This document shows, one piece after another, positions 18,212 to 25,969 of a DNA stretch of 41,858 bases (the stretch's first letter is position 1; every line of letters starts with the position of its first letter). The position numbers and the translations under genes are program-made. Origin of the DNA: Aminobacter aganoensis (GTDB taxonomy: Bacteria > Pseudomonadota > Alphaproteobacteria > Rhizobiales > Rhizobiaceae). The stretch lies in assembly GCF_014206975.1 (NCBI RefSeq), contig NZ_JACHOU010000028.1, positions 1 through 41,858 of the forward strand, in the 5' to 3' direction. The notes under the pieces are model-generated. The model was not told where the DNA came from. It saw only the letters and a program-made list of their open reading frames with translations, and ran no database searches.

Positions 18212-20864
18212 ACCTACTCCTTGTATTGCCCATGTTGCCGGGCCGCATCTGGCGAGCGAGTTCGCTGACAACCGTTGCTCGCATCGTGGCTTCCATCGTC
18301 CGGCCGATCTTGGCGGCGAGGTCCGCGTTTTCAGCCGGCGTGCCGCCGCTGGCGTTCACCGTAACGGGGGCGTTGATGTTCACCGTGGGCGCTGGCGCAG
18401 TGTTGGCGTTCGCGGGAACATGGATACGGCGCACGGCTGGCGCGTCACCGGTATACCCACCCTCGGCGAAACCACGCAGTGCTCCCTGGTGAAGCGCCTC
18501 AAGGTTGCCTACACCGATCCGGCGCGTTGCCGCCTTGCTCATCACATACTCGCCCTTATGGACGACACCGGCGGGCTGATGCTTCCCGCCATCGCCGGTG
18601 TAGCCGCCATCTGCGAAGCCGAACAGCGATCCAAACAAACCACCGCCGCTAGCCGTCCCGAACAGAGCGGCAAGCGGCCCCTGCCCCAAGAGCATCGCCT
18701 GAAGGGCTGCATCGATAAGAGCATTGGCGAGGTTACGAACGGCGTCCGTCACCGACATAGTGCCGGTGAGCAAGCCGGAAAGACTCGACGTGAATTGCTG
18801 GCCGAACCACATACCAGCCTGTTGCAAGGCGGTCTGCGATTGTTTGGCCTGCTGGTTTTCACCGTCCAACTGCTGCGTCAGCGCGATCTTCTCGCGCATT
18901 TTCTGGATTTCTTCGTCTGTCAGCGAGATGCCGGCGCGCTTCGCCTCCTGCTGATACTGGTAAAGCTGAAGCTCGACACGCTGCTGACTGGCGGACATGC
19001 CGGAAATCGACTGTTCAAACCGGGCGAGGTCTAAACCTTCCTGCACGGTCGAATTGAGCCGCTGGCGCGCTTCGGCCTGCTGCTTGGCAAGGTCGATCTG
19101 CTTTTGCTGCCCATCGGTCGGCGCAAGCGGCTGCGAGGCTGTCGCAGTGCCGTTGTAGGCGTTCTGGATGGTCGTATCATCGACGTTGCGCAGGCCCTCC
19201 CATTCGTTGCGCAGGCCGGCCATATCGCTACCGCGACGGCGAAGCAACGCACGCGCTAGTTCGTCCTGGGTGCCTTCATCGAACAGCCTATCGCCGGTAA
19301 GGCCAAGCTCTCCCATGAGACCATGAAGGGTGCGGCGGGTGATCTGGTAGCGGCCCACCGCCGACGAATTGAACGAGTTGTTCGGGTGCGCCAGCATCGA
19401 CTTCTGAAGGCCAAGGACCTGATCAAGCGTCATGCTGGTCAGGTTCACCGCACCACCGGTGAACGCGCCATAGCCGAGCGTCTCGTTGTAGCCGCGCCCC
19501 TTGTCTGTGCCTTCGGCCGCACCGATGAGGTCGAGCATGTTGTCGTGCTTGCCGAAGCGCGCAATCGACTTCGCCCGATTGGCGATGTCGGCGGCACCCA
19601 GCACCTCGCCCATAGTCCGGGCGCTGCCAGCGGCCTTGCGGAACGCCGCATCGATAACGTCGGTCTGCGACAGCGTTTCGAGTTCGGCCTTGAGTTCCGG
19701 GACAAGGCTTTTCAGATCGGCCAGGGCGGCCTTGAAGTTTCCCGCCGCACTGACATTGCGATTGAACGCGCCGCCGACATTCTGAGTGATGTCGGAAAGC
19801 TCTTTGAGCGCGCCCTTCAACTCGTCGCTACCACCGCCAAGCGAGACAATTTGTTCCTCAACGGCCTGGAGCGAGGCGCGAAGCTGGCGAAGCTCGAGCA
19901 CCTTGGTCGCAAAGTCGGGACCGTTATCGAGGTCGGCTATCTGCTTCTGAAGGCGTGTGCGCTGTTTCTCGGCCTGCCTAAGCTTGGCCTCGTCGGAAAA
20001 CAGGTAGTCATAGGCCTTCTGCTGCTTGTCATAGCCAGGAAGCCACTCGCCGCTCAGGGCCGAAATGATGCTGCCGGCATAACCAACGCCTTCGATTGCT
20101 GCCTGCTTCGCGTAGATCGTAACGTTGCGCCACAGGGTGGCGAACTCGGCGTCTATCTTCTTTGCGGCCGCGATCTGCTCATTGGTGAAGGTGGCGGCTT
20201 CGTTGCGCAGCTTCTGAATCTCGGCGACAGACAAGCCGAGTGCCTTGGCCAGTTCCTCCGCACCGGTGCCGCCGAACAGTTCGTCGAGGGCGCGCGTGCG
20301 CGCCGCTGCATCGAGCTTTTGGAGCTTCTCGACAAGCTCGTCGAGGAAGCGGCTCGGGTCGGCGAGCTTCCGGCCTACTTCCGCCGCACTGTAGCCGAGC
20401 GCTTCGAAAGCAGCCTGTGCGCTGCCCTTGCCGGTCTTGGCAAACTCGTCGCCGCGAATGTTCAGTTCCTTGAGCGCGTCGGTCATCCCGTCGATCGACA
20501 TGCCGGTGGCGGTCGCTACGGCGTGCCACTGCTGCCATACCTGGGTGGTCACGCCGGCCTTCTTTGCCTCGCGGTCAACCTCGGCAACGGAATCGGCGAT
20601 CTGCTTCACGGCCATCGCCGCGCCGGTGACGCCGGCAAAGACCGCGCCGCCGCGCAGGAAGGGCGCAAAGGCGCTTTCCAGGCCACCGGCGAGCTTATCG
20701 GCGGCGCGGCCTGTCATCTTCTCCATGTTACCGGAGAACTGCTTGGCGCGGCCTTCCATGCGCTTGAAGTTGTCATTGGTCGCACGGCCGGCGCGCTGCA
20801 TGTCGCGCTCATACTTGTTAAGGCGGGCCTCAAGCGCGACCACAAGGCGCTGTTCGTCGTTCAT
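18210..20864 (-). CDS. Tape-measure protein with lysozyme-like domain
   Basis: An 884-aa structural protein that would set tail length and be threaded through the tail. The N-terminal 250 residues show the tape-measure pattern (VALEARLNKYERDMQRAGRA, then a Gly/Ala hydrophobic stretch around 75-90 and a helical region ending ELFGGTGAEELAKALGL). Residues about 450-570 contain a muramidase-like domain: AAEGTDKGRGYNETLGYGAF with a candidate catalytic Glu, and SAVGRYQIT. Long helical segments and a Gly-rich C-terminus (LFGTASGGGLFGSLFGFADG) follow. It is the last gene of the operon, 9 bp after terL, and no tail-tube gene precedes it. The muramidase may be the element's only wall-degrading activity. 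Confidence 0.88.
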   Translation of the reverse strand: MNDEQRLVVALEARLNKYERDMQRAGRATNDNFKRMEGRAKQFSGNMEKMTGRAADKLAGGLESAFAPFLRGGAVFAGVTGAAMAVKQIADSVAEVDREAKKAGVTTQVWQQWHAVATATGMSIDGMTDALKELNIRGDEFAKTGKGSAQAAFEALGYSAAEVGRKLADPSRFLDELVEKLQKLDAAARTRALDELFGGTGAEELAKALGLSVAEIQKLRNEAATFTNEQIAAAKKIDAEFATLWRNVTIYAKQAAIEGVGYAGSIISALSGEWLPGYDKQQKAYDYLFSDEAKLRQAEKQRTRLQKQIADLDNGPDFATKVLELRQLRASLQAVEEQIVSLGGGSDELKGALKELSDITQNVGGAFNRNVSAAGNFKAALADLKSLVPELKAELETLSQTDVIDAAFRKAAGSARTMGEVLGAADIANRAKSIARFGKHDNMLDLIGAAEGTDKGRGYNETLGYGAFTGGAVNLTSMTLDQVLGLQKSMLAHPNNSFNSSAVGRYQITRRTLHGLMGELGLTGDRLFDEGTQDELARALLRRRGSDMAGLRNEWEGLRNVDDTTIQNAYNGTATASQPLAPTDGQQKQIDLAKQQAEARQRLNSTVQEGLDLARFEQSISGMSASQQRVELQLYQYQQEAKRAGISLTDEEIQKMREKIALTQQLDGENQQAKQSQTALQQAGMWFGQQFTSSLSGLLTGTMSVTDAVRNLANALIDAALQAMLLGQGPLAALFGTASGGGLFGSLFGFADGGYTGDGGKHQPAGVVHKGEYVMSKAATRRIGVGNLEALHQGALRGFAEGGYTGDAPAVRRIHVPANANTAPAPTVNINAPVTVNASGGTPAENADLAAKIGRTMEATMRATVVSELARQMRPGNMGNTRSR

Positions 20865-20873
20865 GTTTGGTCC

Positions 20874-22496
20874 TTATGCTGCGTCGGCGGTCAGCCGGTC
20901 GAATTCGTCGGGGTCCAGGTCGAGGAAGGATTTTCGGTTGTCGTTCGCGGCGGCGCGCGCAACGGCCATGACGGCAGCAACCGCGCCGTCGATACGGTCG
21001 GTTTTCTTGCCCTTGTGCATGCGGACAAGGCCGGTGTCGTTTCGCGAGGCCACGACGCTATCGAAGTGGTGGCGTAAGACAGGATGCCCGCCGTGGCGAA
21101 GCGCCTTGCCGTTCACGACGCGCTCAAGGGTGCCGATTGCCGGTCCCATGGTGAGCGGCCCTTGGCGCATCTCGACCGCCGGCAAGCCATCGTCGTGCAA
21201 TCGCTGCATGGTCATGCGTGCAAGGTGAGGATCGAAAGCGATCTCGCGCACGTCAAAGCTCGCGCAAAGCTCGCGAATATGCTGCTCAACCTCTGTCGGC
21301 TCGATCACCGGGCCGTCTATCACCGTGATCAGGCCATCGTCGCGCCACTGCTCGTAAGGCACGCCGTCACGTTCTGCCCTGCCCTTCAGATCGTCGCCGG
21401 GCACGAAAAACCATGGATGCACGATGATCCGGTCATCGTCGTGCCGCCACGCGGCGACAACGGAGGTCAGGTCGCCGTTCACCGACATATCAACACCGAT
21501 GAAACACGGCAGCGCTTCCATGTCGGCGAGGTCGAGCGACATCTTGCCAGCGTCATAGGTCGCCATGTCGAACAGCGGGTCGCGGGAATGCGCCTGCCAG
21601 ATATTCAGGTTGAATTGCTTGAAGGCGGCACGATCTGCCGGCCGATGCTCGGCTTCTTTCGCAGCCGTGCGCAGAGCGTCGAGGTTCGGGAAGCCGTGCG
21701 CAAGGCCGGGGTTGACGCGATGCCAAAGCGCCTCATCCTGCCAATCGTTGTCGTTGGCCGCCTCAAAGATGATCGGCAGATAGGCCGGATTGTCGATCTC
21801 GCCGCGCGCCACGCGCCGCGCATATTCGTATTGGTCAAAGCCGATGTTCTCGGATCCACGGCCGGCCGTGGTGGCGATCACCAAAAGCGTGCCGCTGGTC
21901 TTCACCATGCCGGACTTCAAGGCTTCCCAGAGGTCACGGCCCTTCCACACGTGGATTTCATCTACAAGCACGAAGGCCGGTGTCTTGCCGTGCTGCGCAG
22001 CGCCGTCGCTGGAAATAGCCTGAAGCTCGACGCCTTGCGCCTTGAAGGTGATTTTCTTCGCGCTGTTGTGCGCGTCATAGATGCGGGTCGCGGCGACAAG
22101 GCGCTTGTCCATCCGCACGATGTTTGCGGCTTCCTTGAAACCAAGGCCGGCTTGCTCGCGGTCGGACGCGGCAAAGATCACCTGTCCGGCTGGAACCTTC
22201 TCCGGGCCGATGGTGTGCAAGAGCGCGAGCGCAGCGGCGAGGCTGGTCTTACGGTTCCCGCGTGGAACCATCCAGAAGGCAGTTTCCACGATGCGCCGGC
22301 CGTCGGGGTGGCGCGGTCCATAGATACCGCGCACCATACGCTCAAATGGCCGGTAAAGCTGAAAAGCGTGGCCGGGTGCGCTGCTGTTCGGATGCTTCAG
22401 GCGGCGAAGGAACTCAACGGCGCGCTCCCCGTAGCCGAGCGGATCGGGAATCGGCGAATTGTCGAACAGCCATTCGGGATAGGTGCTCGCCATCAC
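20874..22496 (-). CDS. Terminase large subunit
   Basis: A 540-aa DNA-packaging motor. The ATPase part has an arginine-containing Walker A-like loop (VPRGNRKTSLAAALAL, about 72-87) and Walker B/catalytic Glu in FVLVDEIHVW. The nuclease part shows RNase H-type acidic residues at FIGVDMSVNGDLTS, IAFDPHLAR and RIDGAVAAV. Length and motifs fit the HK97-type TerL that pairs with P27-family TerS. The ATG at 22496 overlaps the terS stop by 4 bp. In this element terL lies near the end of the operon instead of before the portal gene. Confidence 0.95.
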   Translation of the reverse strand: MMASTYPEWLFDNSPIPDPLGYGERAVEFLRRLKHPNSSAPGHAFQLYRPFERMVRGIYGPRHPDGRRIVETAFWMVPRGNRKTSLAAALALLHTIGPEKVPAGQVIFAASDREQAGLGFKEAANIVRMDKRLVAATRIYDAHNSAKKITFKAQGVELQAISSDGAAQHGKTPAFVLVDEIHVWKGRDLWEALKSGMVKTSGTLLVIATTAGRGSENIGFDQYEYARRVARGEIDNPAYLPIIFEAANDNDWQDEALWHRVNPGLAHGFPNLDALRTAAKEAEHRPADRAAFKQFNLNIWQAHSRDPLFDMATYDAGKMSLDLADMEALPCFIGVDMSVNGDLTSVVAAWRHDDDRIIVHPWFFVPGDDLKGRAERDGVPYEQWRDDGLITVIDGPVIEPTEVEQHIRELCASFDVREIAFDPHLARMTMQRLHDDGLPAVEMRQGPLTMGPAIGTLERVVNGKALRHGGHPVLRHHFDSVVASRNDTGLVRMHKGKKTDRIDGAVAAVMAVARAAANDNRKSFLDLDPDEFDRLTADAA

Positions 22497-22879
22497 GTCA
22501 CCGCGAGCGGGTTGTCGTCGTCATCGTCGGCGTCGGCAGAACCGACGCGAGCACGCGACGTAGGCGTTAGCCCGTATTCGGCGGCAAGCTGCCGGGCTGT
22601 TTGCATGTAGCGAATCTGCAAGCCGCCAAGCTTCAGGTCGGGAATAGGCATTTCGGCCATAAGTTCGGTGATCTGGTCCACCACGCCGACGGCAACGCAA
22701 TAGTTCACGACGCCAGCAAGATCGGCCTTGGTGACGATCCGGCGGGTGATCAATTGCGGCATGACGCGCTTCCATTCGGCGCGCGCGTAATCATTCATCC
22801 GCGCCGGGGCGACAGGGACCTTGGTCAGCGCCTGATGGTCGGTGGACAGAGCCGGCTTGACGCCGCGAAGGTGCGTCAT
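22493..22879 (-). CDS. Terminase small subunit, P27 family
   Basis: A 128-aa protein that would recognise the packaging site and load TerL. The P27-family pattern is visible (APARMNDYARAEWKRVMPQL, then LITRRIVTKADLAGVVNYCV, and a helical oligomerisation segment around LGGLQIRYMQTARQLAAEYG). The C-terminus is acidic (DADDDDDN). It overlaps the genes on both sides by 4 bp. Confidence 0.9.
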   Translation of the reverse strand: MTHLRGVKPALSTDHQALTKVPVAPARMNDYARAEWKRVMPQLITRRIVTKADLAGVVNYCVAVGVVDQITELMAEMPIPDLKLGGLQIRYMQTARQLAAEYGLTPTSRARVGSADADDDDDNPLAVT

Positions 22880-23193
22880 GCGGTAGCCACCGCCCTAAGC
22901 TCAAGGCCGCGTCGGCGGCCGATCTCGGTCACTTCCTTGAGGTCATAGACCTGTCCGGCATAGGTCACGCGGTCGGCCGTGGTGATGCCGGCGAGATAGC
23001 GGATACGGAACGCGATGTTGCCGCTTTCCGCCTCCCCGAAGCCGGTCAGGAACTCTGATGCCGCCGATGTCACGATCTCGGCGCGCACCGTGGCGACGGG
23101 CGTCCAGGCAGCGACCACCGCGCCCGAGTCCGAAACGGCTTCGGATTTGCGTTCAATGGTGATCGTGCGATCAAGCTTGCCGGCGCGCATCAT
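22876..23193 (-). CDS. Head closure (head-tail adaptor) protein
   Basis: A 105-aa neck protein of the HK97 gp7 / SPP1 gp16 stopper type. The start MMRAGKLDRTITIERKSEA, the middle VWA-like stretch AAWTPVATVRAEI and the ending TYAGQVYDLKEV are typical of the family. The ATG at 23193 overlaps the DUF3168 stop by 4 bp (ATGA), which fixes the start. It connects the portal/connector to the tail. Confidence 0.87.
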   Translation of the reverse strand: MMRAGKLDRTITIERKSEAVSDSGAVVAAWTPVATVRAEIVTSAASEFLTGFGEAESGNIAFRIRYLAGITTADRVTYAGQVYDLKEVTEIGRRRGLELRAVATA

Positions 23194-23609
23194 ACGCTCC
23201 ACCGCATGACGGCTTCCACGGTGATAACGCCGTGGGTGTAAGCTTGGGCCGGATTAGGGTCGCGCATCCACCGGATGGCCGGCAGGCTGAATTCATCGAA
23301 GGCGAAGCTGGTTGCGTCGGGCGCTTGCTTCAGCACGTTGGACACGGCAAAGCCAATGGCCTTGGCAGTGTCAGCGCCGTCTTCCAGCGCCCAAATATGA
23401 AGGTCGAGGAATACGCGCGCGACATATTGCGAGCCGGAAGCGTTGCCGAGAAAAATGGTCTGGCCACCGCTCATGATGATCGACGGCAGCTTGTCCGGCC
23501 GCGTCGAGCCGGCGCGGATATGATCAACGGGCACAAGCGCGGCGACGGCCGGCGAGGCAACCAGTGCCGAACGGATGGCGGTCTGTAGGGCAAGCGTCGG
23601 TTCGATCAT
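23190..23609 (-). CDS. DUF3168 tail-completion protein
   Basis: A 139-aa protein of the DUF3168 family, which includes tail terminators that cap the tail at the neck. Signature parts are LALQTAIRSALVASPAVAAL at the N-terminus, HVDL-like strand VARVFLDLHIWALEDG, and YTHGVITVEAVMRWSV at the C-terminus. The ATG at 23609 overlaps the gp10 stop by 4 bp. A tail terminator without a tail-tube gene nearby is odd. Confidence 0.88.
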   Translation of the reverse strand: MIEPTLALQTAIRSALVASPAVAALVPVDHIRAGSTRPDKLPSIIMSGGQTIFLGNASGSQYVARVFLDLHIWALEDGADTAKAIGFAVSNVLKQAPDATSFAFDEFSLPAIRWMRDPNPAQAYTHGVITVEAVMRWSV

Positions 23610-24037
23610 TTTCCATTCCATTCGTCACGCACGGCTTTCCTAGCCGCACGGTTGAGGCGGTTCTGAAGGCGCAGGCGAAGCAACCGAAAGGCAGGCCAAA
23701 AGAACGGCTGTGCTTCAGCCTGGGCCGTGCCGAACTCGACAAGGTGCGCGTAGCGAACATCGGTGTTGCCGGCAGTCACGATCACTTCCGTCTCACCAGC
23801 AACACGCGAGCCGCCGGGCTGCGAATACGGCAGCGTCGATTGGCCGGGCTGTGTGACAGCGATGCTGTCGATCAACGCGCCGGTGTCGCGGGAGCTTTCT
23901 GCCAGCGAGCGCTGTGCGTCGGCGAGTTCGTCACCGGACTTAAGAAGCGCCGGCATAACGGCTGCGCGCGGTGCCTTACGGGCGCGCTCGATAGCAGCCA
24001 GGGTCGAGGCAAGGCCGTTGTCGTTCTTAGGCGGCAT
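23606..24037 (-). CDS. HK97 gp10 family protein
   Basis: A 143-aa neck/tail-joining protein of the HK97 gp10 family. Recognisable parts are AAVMPALLKSGDELADAQRS, then RDTGALIDSIAV, and RYAHLVEFGTAQAEAQPFFW (the conserved HxxEFGT followed by PFxxPA). The ATG at 24037 (MPPKND) matches the family's length and overlaps the upstream stop by 11 bp; 24067 is possible but adds residues without a ribosome binding site. Confidence 0.87.
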   Translation of the reverse strand: MPPKNDNGLASTLAAIERARKAPRAAVMPALLKSGDELADAQRSLAESSRDTGALIDSIAVTQPGQSTLPYSQPGGSRVAGETEVIVTAGNTDVRYAHLVEFGTAQAEAQPFFWPAFRLLRLRLQNRLNRAARKAVRDEWNGK

Positions 24038-24332
24038 CTTCGCCAAACCAGTTTTCGCGGTAGGCATCGGCGATACTGGTCACGCTGAAAGGCGCGATCT
24101 GCATGGTGCCGCCGAAAGCGACGGCCTCGCGCTGCTCGTAATGGAACGCAACCAGCTTCAGCGCTGCAAGCTTGAGGTCAGCCGGCAGTGGGTCAATGTC
24201 GGCGAGCGGCTTACCGATGTAATTGGACAGGTAGGCGTCGGCCGCGTCGAGGTAGAGGGAAATCAGGTCATCGTCGGTCGAACCGTCGACATTCATGTGC
24301 GCCTTGGCGAGCGCAAGGGTCACGATGCTCAT
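24027..24332 (-). CDS. Head-tail connector (gp6-like) protein
   Basis: A 101-aa all-helical connector of the HK97 gp6 / DNA-packaging family. It has the pattern LALAKAHMNVDGSTDDDLIS, then AADAYLSNYIGKPL and ALKLVAFHYEQREAV. It forms the ring below the portal in related phages. The ATG at 24332 overlaps the previous stop by 4 bp. Confidence 0.87.
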   Translation of the reverse strand: MSIVTLALAKAHMNVDGSTDDDLISLYLDAADAYLSNYIGKPLADIDPLPADLKLAALKLVAFHYEQREAVAFGGTMQIAPFSVTSIADAYRENWFGEDAA

Positions 24333-24586
24333 GCGTTTTCGGCCTTTTCTGAAAAAGTTATTTCGGGACTCTCTTGTGCGGTGCTCCCCGCGCCGGTCCC
24401 CTCGACAGGCAGAAAGTTGAACACCACCCCCGCTCGGCGCTGCTGGACGCTCGGAATGCAAACAGCCTGCTCGACGCTCCAACCCTCCTTCAGGCGGGCA
24501 TAGATCACCTTGTGCTCGACGCCGGATATTTCGGAAAGCTCGCGAAGCAGGTAGCGGTGGCCACGGAATTCGTAGAGGCGGATCAT
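24329..24586 (-). CDS. Small HTH-like protein
   Basis: An 85-aa protein. The segment LSEISGVEHKVIYARLKEGW (about 17-36) looks like a helix-turn-helix of the kind found in small phage proteins linked to homing or HNH genes (initiator helix, IYxRLxxGWS). The rest is Ser/Glu-rich and probably flexible. The ATG overlaps the HNH gene's stop by 4 bp, so it is made with it. DNA binding is inferred. Confidence 0.6.
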   Translation of the reverse strand: MIRLYEFRGHRYLLRELSEISGVEHKVIYARLKEGWSVEQAVCIPSVQQRRAGVVFNFLPVEGTGAGSTAQESPEITFSEKAENA

Positions 24587-24957
24587 TGGCGTTGGTTCCT
24601 ATAAGTTTCGGCGGGTGTCATTGGCGCACCTTCGCGAATGTAATCGCGGGCATTGCAGCGCCGGCAACCGGGACGCCAGTTGGCGCGCACCATGCGAAGC
24701 TCGGGGTGCCGGCGGATGCTGACAATATGTCGGACAAGCGTTGCCGGTGCGCCGCATTCACAGTGCTTATTGCCGGGAAGCTGAAGGAAGGCGCGGGCGG
24801 CTTCCTCCCATGCACGGTCATAACCGCGACGGCTGGCGTTCTCGCGGCGTGCATCGTGGCGGGTGTTACGCTCGCGGGCGGCTTGGCGCTGGCACTCACA
24901 ACGAACGCCGTGCGGCACGATACGGCCACAGGTGCAAAGGTGCGGTGGGCGGCTCAT
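24583..24957 (-). CDS. HNH-type nuclease, variant active site
   Basis: A 124-aa protein with the HNH layout seen next to phage terminases. Cys pairs that would hold zinc are in CTCGRIVPHGVRCEC and CECGAPATL, and the nuclease core is VRHIVSIRRHPELRMVRANW followed by RPGCRRCNARD. The usual D-H-I is R-H-I and the last residue of the triad is Asn (CNARD), an H-N-N form. Terminase-linked HNH proteins assist genome cutting in HK97-type phages. The Asp-to-Arg change may weaken it. Confidence 0.75.
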   Translation of the reverse strand: MSRPPHLCTCGRIVPHGVRCECQRQAARERNTRHDARRENASRRGYDRAWEEAARAFLQLPGNKHCECGAPATLVRHIVSIRRHPELRMVRANWRPGCRRCNARDYIREGAPMTPAETYRNQRQ

Positions 24958-25553
24958 GTTGCCCTCTGCTTGGCTAGACCGCGCAGTTTCGATATCCCGG
25001 CCTTTACCTTCTCAGGGGCAATTTCCTGGCGCGGATCATCCGACTTGGGATCTGCGTCGTCGGGGCTGCCGTGGATGGTTCTAAGCATGGCGATGTGGCC
25101 GGCGAAGGCCTCATTGATTTCTGTCGGCGTGGCGTTCCACGCAACTTCCGGCGCCCAGTGGAGTGCGCCTGTCGCCGTGCGGAAAAGCTGGCGGTAGAAG
25201 TCAGGCCAGGGCATCGGCTTGATGTTGGATTGGGGCTTGGTGTCGTTATCGGATACCGGGATGAACCCGGCGCATAATGCGAGCAACGGTGCGGTAATGG
25301 CGTCGGCAGCGCCCTTGAGCGGCGTGCTGTCTATCTGGTCGAGGAAGGCCGTTGCCTCTCGGCGGTCGGTTGCGGTGGCCATGATGGCAGTTCGAACAGT
25401 GCCAACATGGAATTCGCTGACATGCCGAAGCAGGCCAGCGAAACCGTCATGAACACGCTCAAGGCGGGAAGCAGCCCGCAAGGACGGGCGCAATCGGACG
25501 GTGTGGCCACCGAGCGCAAGCGTGATCTCGTCGATTGCGGGCCGGAAGGTCAT
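24954..25553 (-). CDS. Tail-assembly-chaperone-like protein, 199 aa
   Basis: The first 60 residues (ITLALGGHTVRLRPSLRAAS, then RLERVHDGFAGLLRHV) resemble GTA gp10-type chaperones. A central part (MPWPDFYRQLFRTATGALHW, then APEVAWNATPTEINEAFAGH) resembles the second half of split chaperones, in which a W-x-x-T-P-x-E motif is usual. It could be a continuous equivalent of the frameshifted G/GT chaperone pair. Assignment is by pattern only. It lies in the head-gene zone, far from the tape-measure gene. Confidence 0.55.
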   Translation of the reverse strand: MTFRPAIDEITLALGGHTVRLRPSLRAASRLERVHDGFAGLLRHVSEFHVGTVRTAIMATATDRREATAFLDQIDSTPLKGAADAITAPLLALCAGFIPVSDNDTKPQSNIKPMPWPDFYRQLFRTATGALHWAPEVAWNATPTEINEAFAGHIAMLRTIHGSPDDADPKSDDPRQEIAPEKVKAGISKLRGLAKQRAT

Positions 25554-25557
25554 GGCG

Positions 25558-25959
25558 CTATGCCAACGTAGGCTGCACAATAGGGCGAACCCTCGGGCGA
25601 CCCTTGATTGCGACCACGCTCACATTGCCGGAGCCGGAAACCCTGACTTTGATGTAGCGATGATGCGTGCCGTTGCCGATGTGAACGGTGCTGTTTGCGG
25701 GAAGTTCCAGTTTTGGCCTAAGCTCGACATACTTTCCGGTGGGCTCAGGATCGAGGGGCGCGGCAAATTCGGCGTCCAGGACATCGCTACCCCAAAAAGT
25801 GACATTCACTCCATATGGAGAGTCCACATCACCGGTCGAGATAGCGATTGTCAGGCTCCCAAAGTCGCGAACATCAATTGCCTCGCTGGTAAGAGAGTCG
25901 CCTATACTCTGCGGAGCGATGACGCTCACAACCGCGATATTGTTTGCAAGATCACGCAT
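25558..25959 (-). CDS. Putative head-associated protein
   Basis: A 133-aa beta-rich protein directly after the capsid gene. It follows a pattern common downstream of phage capsid genes: an N-terminal D-L-x-N-N-I start, FGSLTIAISTGDVDS in the middle, and RYIKVRVSGSGNVSVVAIKG near the end, reminiscent of decoration or head-fibre proteins. No catalytic motif is present. The ATG at 25959 is the conserved start. Confidence 0.6.
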   Translation of the reverse strand: MRDLANNIAVVSVIAPQSIGDSLTSEAIDVRDFGSLTIAISTGDVDSPYGVNVTFWGSDVLDAEFAAPLDPEPTGKYVELRPKLELPANSTVHIGNGTHHRYIKVRVSGSGNVSVVAIKGRPRVRPIVQPTLA

Positions 25960-25969
25960 GGTCGCCGCC

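Noticed and set aside
19323-21077. Long open frame antisense to the tape-measure gene (584 aa)
   Set aside because: No recognisable domain, no ribosome binding site, and the minus-strand operon is continuous.
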